Source: Oribacterium sp. UBA3737
Lineage (GTDB): Bacteria; Bacillota_A; Clostridia; Lachnospirales; Lachnospiraceae
Assembly (NCBI GenBank): GCA_002371295.1
Contig: DFGZ01000349.1
Coordinates: 1 to 6,171 of the forward strand
Reading direction: 5' to 3'
DNA length: 6,171 nucleotides
The notes beneath the pieces were generated by a model. It was not told where the DNA came from, searched no databases, and was given only the letters and a program-made list of their open reading frames with translations. The translations under genes were made by a program, and so were the position numbers. Numbering within the stretch: position 1 is the first letter of the stretch; each line of letters begins with the position of its first letter. This document shows, piece by piece, positions 5,721 to 6,171 of the stretch.

Positions 5721-6171
5721 TTATTTCTTCTTGCCCTCGATAGAGTTCCACTTCGGAGTGAGAACCTTTACTCCGCCCATGTATGGCTGAAGTACCTCAG
5801 GAATGATAACACTGCCATCAGCCTGAAGGTGATTCTCCAGAAATGCGATAAGCATACGAGGTGGAGCTACACAGGTGTTGTTAAGGGTATGAGCAAGATG
5901 GATCTTGCCGTCCTTGCCCTTGATTCTGATCTTGAGACGTCTTGCCTGAGCATCACCAAGGTTTGAACATGAACCAACCTCGAAATACTTCTTCTGACGT
6001 GGTGACCATGCCTCAACGTCGCATGACTTAACCTTAAGGTCTGCCAGATCTCCTGAGCAGCACTCAAGAGTTCTTACAGGGATGTCCATGGAACGGAAGA
6101 AGTCTACAGTGTTCTGCCATAACTTCTCATACCAGTTCATAGAGTCCTCCGGCTCACAAACAACGATCATC
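5721..6171 (-). CDS. serS: Seryl-tRNA synthetase, C-terminal part (5' end outside window)
   Basis: Charges tRNA(Ser) with serine; cytoplasmic class II synthetase. The last 149 full codons are visible, of about 420-430 usual for the family. PEDSMNWYEKL (7-17 of the fragment) is the usual segment before the core. CCSGDLADLKVKSCDVEAW (37-55) matches the conserved catalytic region. FEVGSCSNLGDAQARRL (63-79) corresponds to the family's serine-site and C-terminal core sequence. HTLNNTCVAPPRMLIAFLEN (94-113) is motif 3 with its ATP-binding arginine (R105), followed by the very typical IPEVLQPYMGG (123-133). Motif 3 differs from the common bacterial NGSGLAVGR form. The frame continues through the window edge, so the ATG at 6170 is internal. 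It ends in TAA at 5721-5723 and is followed by its own terminator. Confidence 0.95.
   Translation of the reverse strand, partial: MIVVCEPEDSMNWYEKLWQNTVDFFRSMDIPVRTLECCSGDLADLKVKSCDVEAWSPRQKKYFEVGSCSNLGDAQARRLKIRIKGKDGKIHLAHTLNNTCVAPPRMLIAFLENHLQADGSVIIPEVLQPYMGGVKVLTPKWNSIEGKKK

Noticed and set aside
5721..6171. ATG at 6170 as the true serS start
   Set aside because: The fragment begins in the middle of the synthetase core. The N-terminal coiled-coil arm and motif 1 must lie beyond the window.
1..6171. tRNA/rRNA genes, CRISPR arrays, insertion sequences or phage genes
   Set aside because: No cloverleaf, spaced repeats, transposase motifs or terminal inverted repeats were seen on either strand.

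Overview
All recognisable genes lie on the minus strand. The window looks like a low-to-mid GC Clostridia genome, most likely Lachnospiraceae-like. The reasons are a clostridial/Bacillus-type aspartate kinase, strong GGAGG-type ribosome binding sites, a TTG start codon, A/T-rich TATAAT promoters, U-tailed hairpin terminators and monoderm-style surface protein architecture. The genus cannot be named from this sequence alone.

Layout, read in the direction of transcription (right to left): the 3' part of serS (seryl-tRNA synthetase, 5721-6171, cut by the window edge) ends in an intrinsic terminator (5605-5640). Next is a 325-bp gene-free region with a promoter (5531-5559), a possible paired direct-repeat site (5580-5596) and a 38-nt hairpin at the start of the predicted leader RNA (5480-5517). 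A three-gene export-type operon follows. It encodes an ABC ATPase of the MacB/LolD type (4628-5395, TTG start), a secreted surface protein anchored by one C-terminal membrane helix and made of several beta-sandwich modules (2439-4514), and a MacB/FtsX-type permease (1088-2452). The permease gene overlaps the surface protein gene by 14 bp. A strong stem-loop (1044-1075) closes the operon. The aspartate kinase gene (1-918, 3' end cut by the window edge) then has its own extended -10 promoter and a short leader.

The two flanking genes are housekeeping genes and appear functionally unrelated to the middle operon. The middle operon is the point of interest. ATPase and permease should assemble as a MacB-like mechanotransmission complex. 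In the position where MacAB systems encode the adaptor MacA, this operon has a 691-residue surface protein with no MacA-like features and repeated NEW3/CARDB-like modules. I infer a monoderm cell-envelope transporter or envelope-remodelling machine whose large ectodomain is an accessory or substrate-handling subunit. The substrate is unknown. The 113-bp gap between the ATPase and surface protein genes is unusually rich in dyad symmetry and may hold an internal promoter or RNA processing elements.
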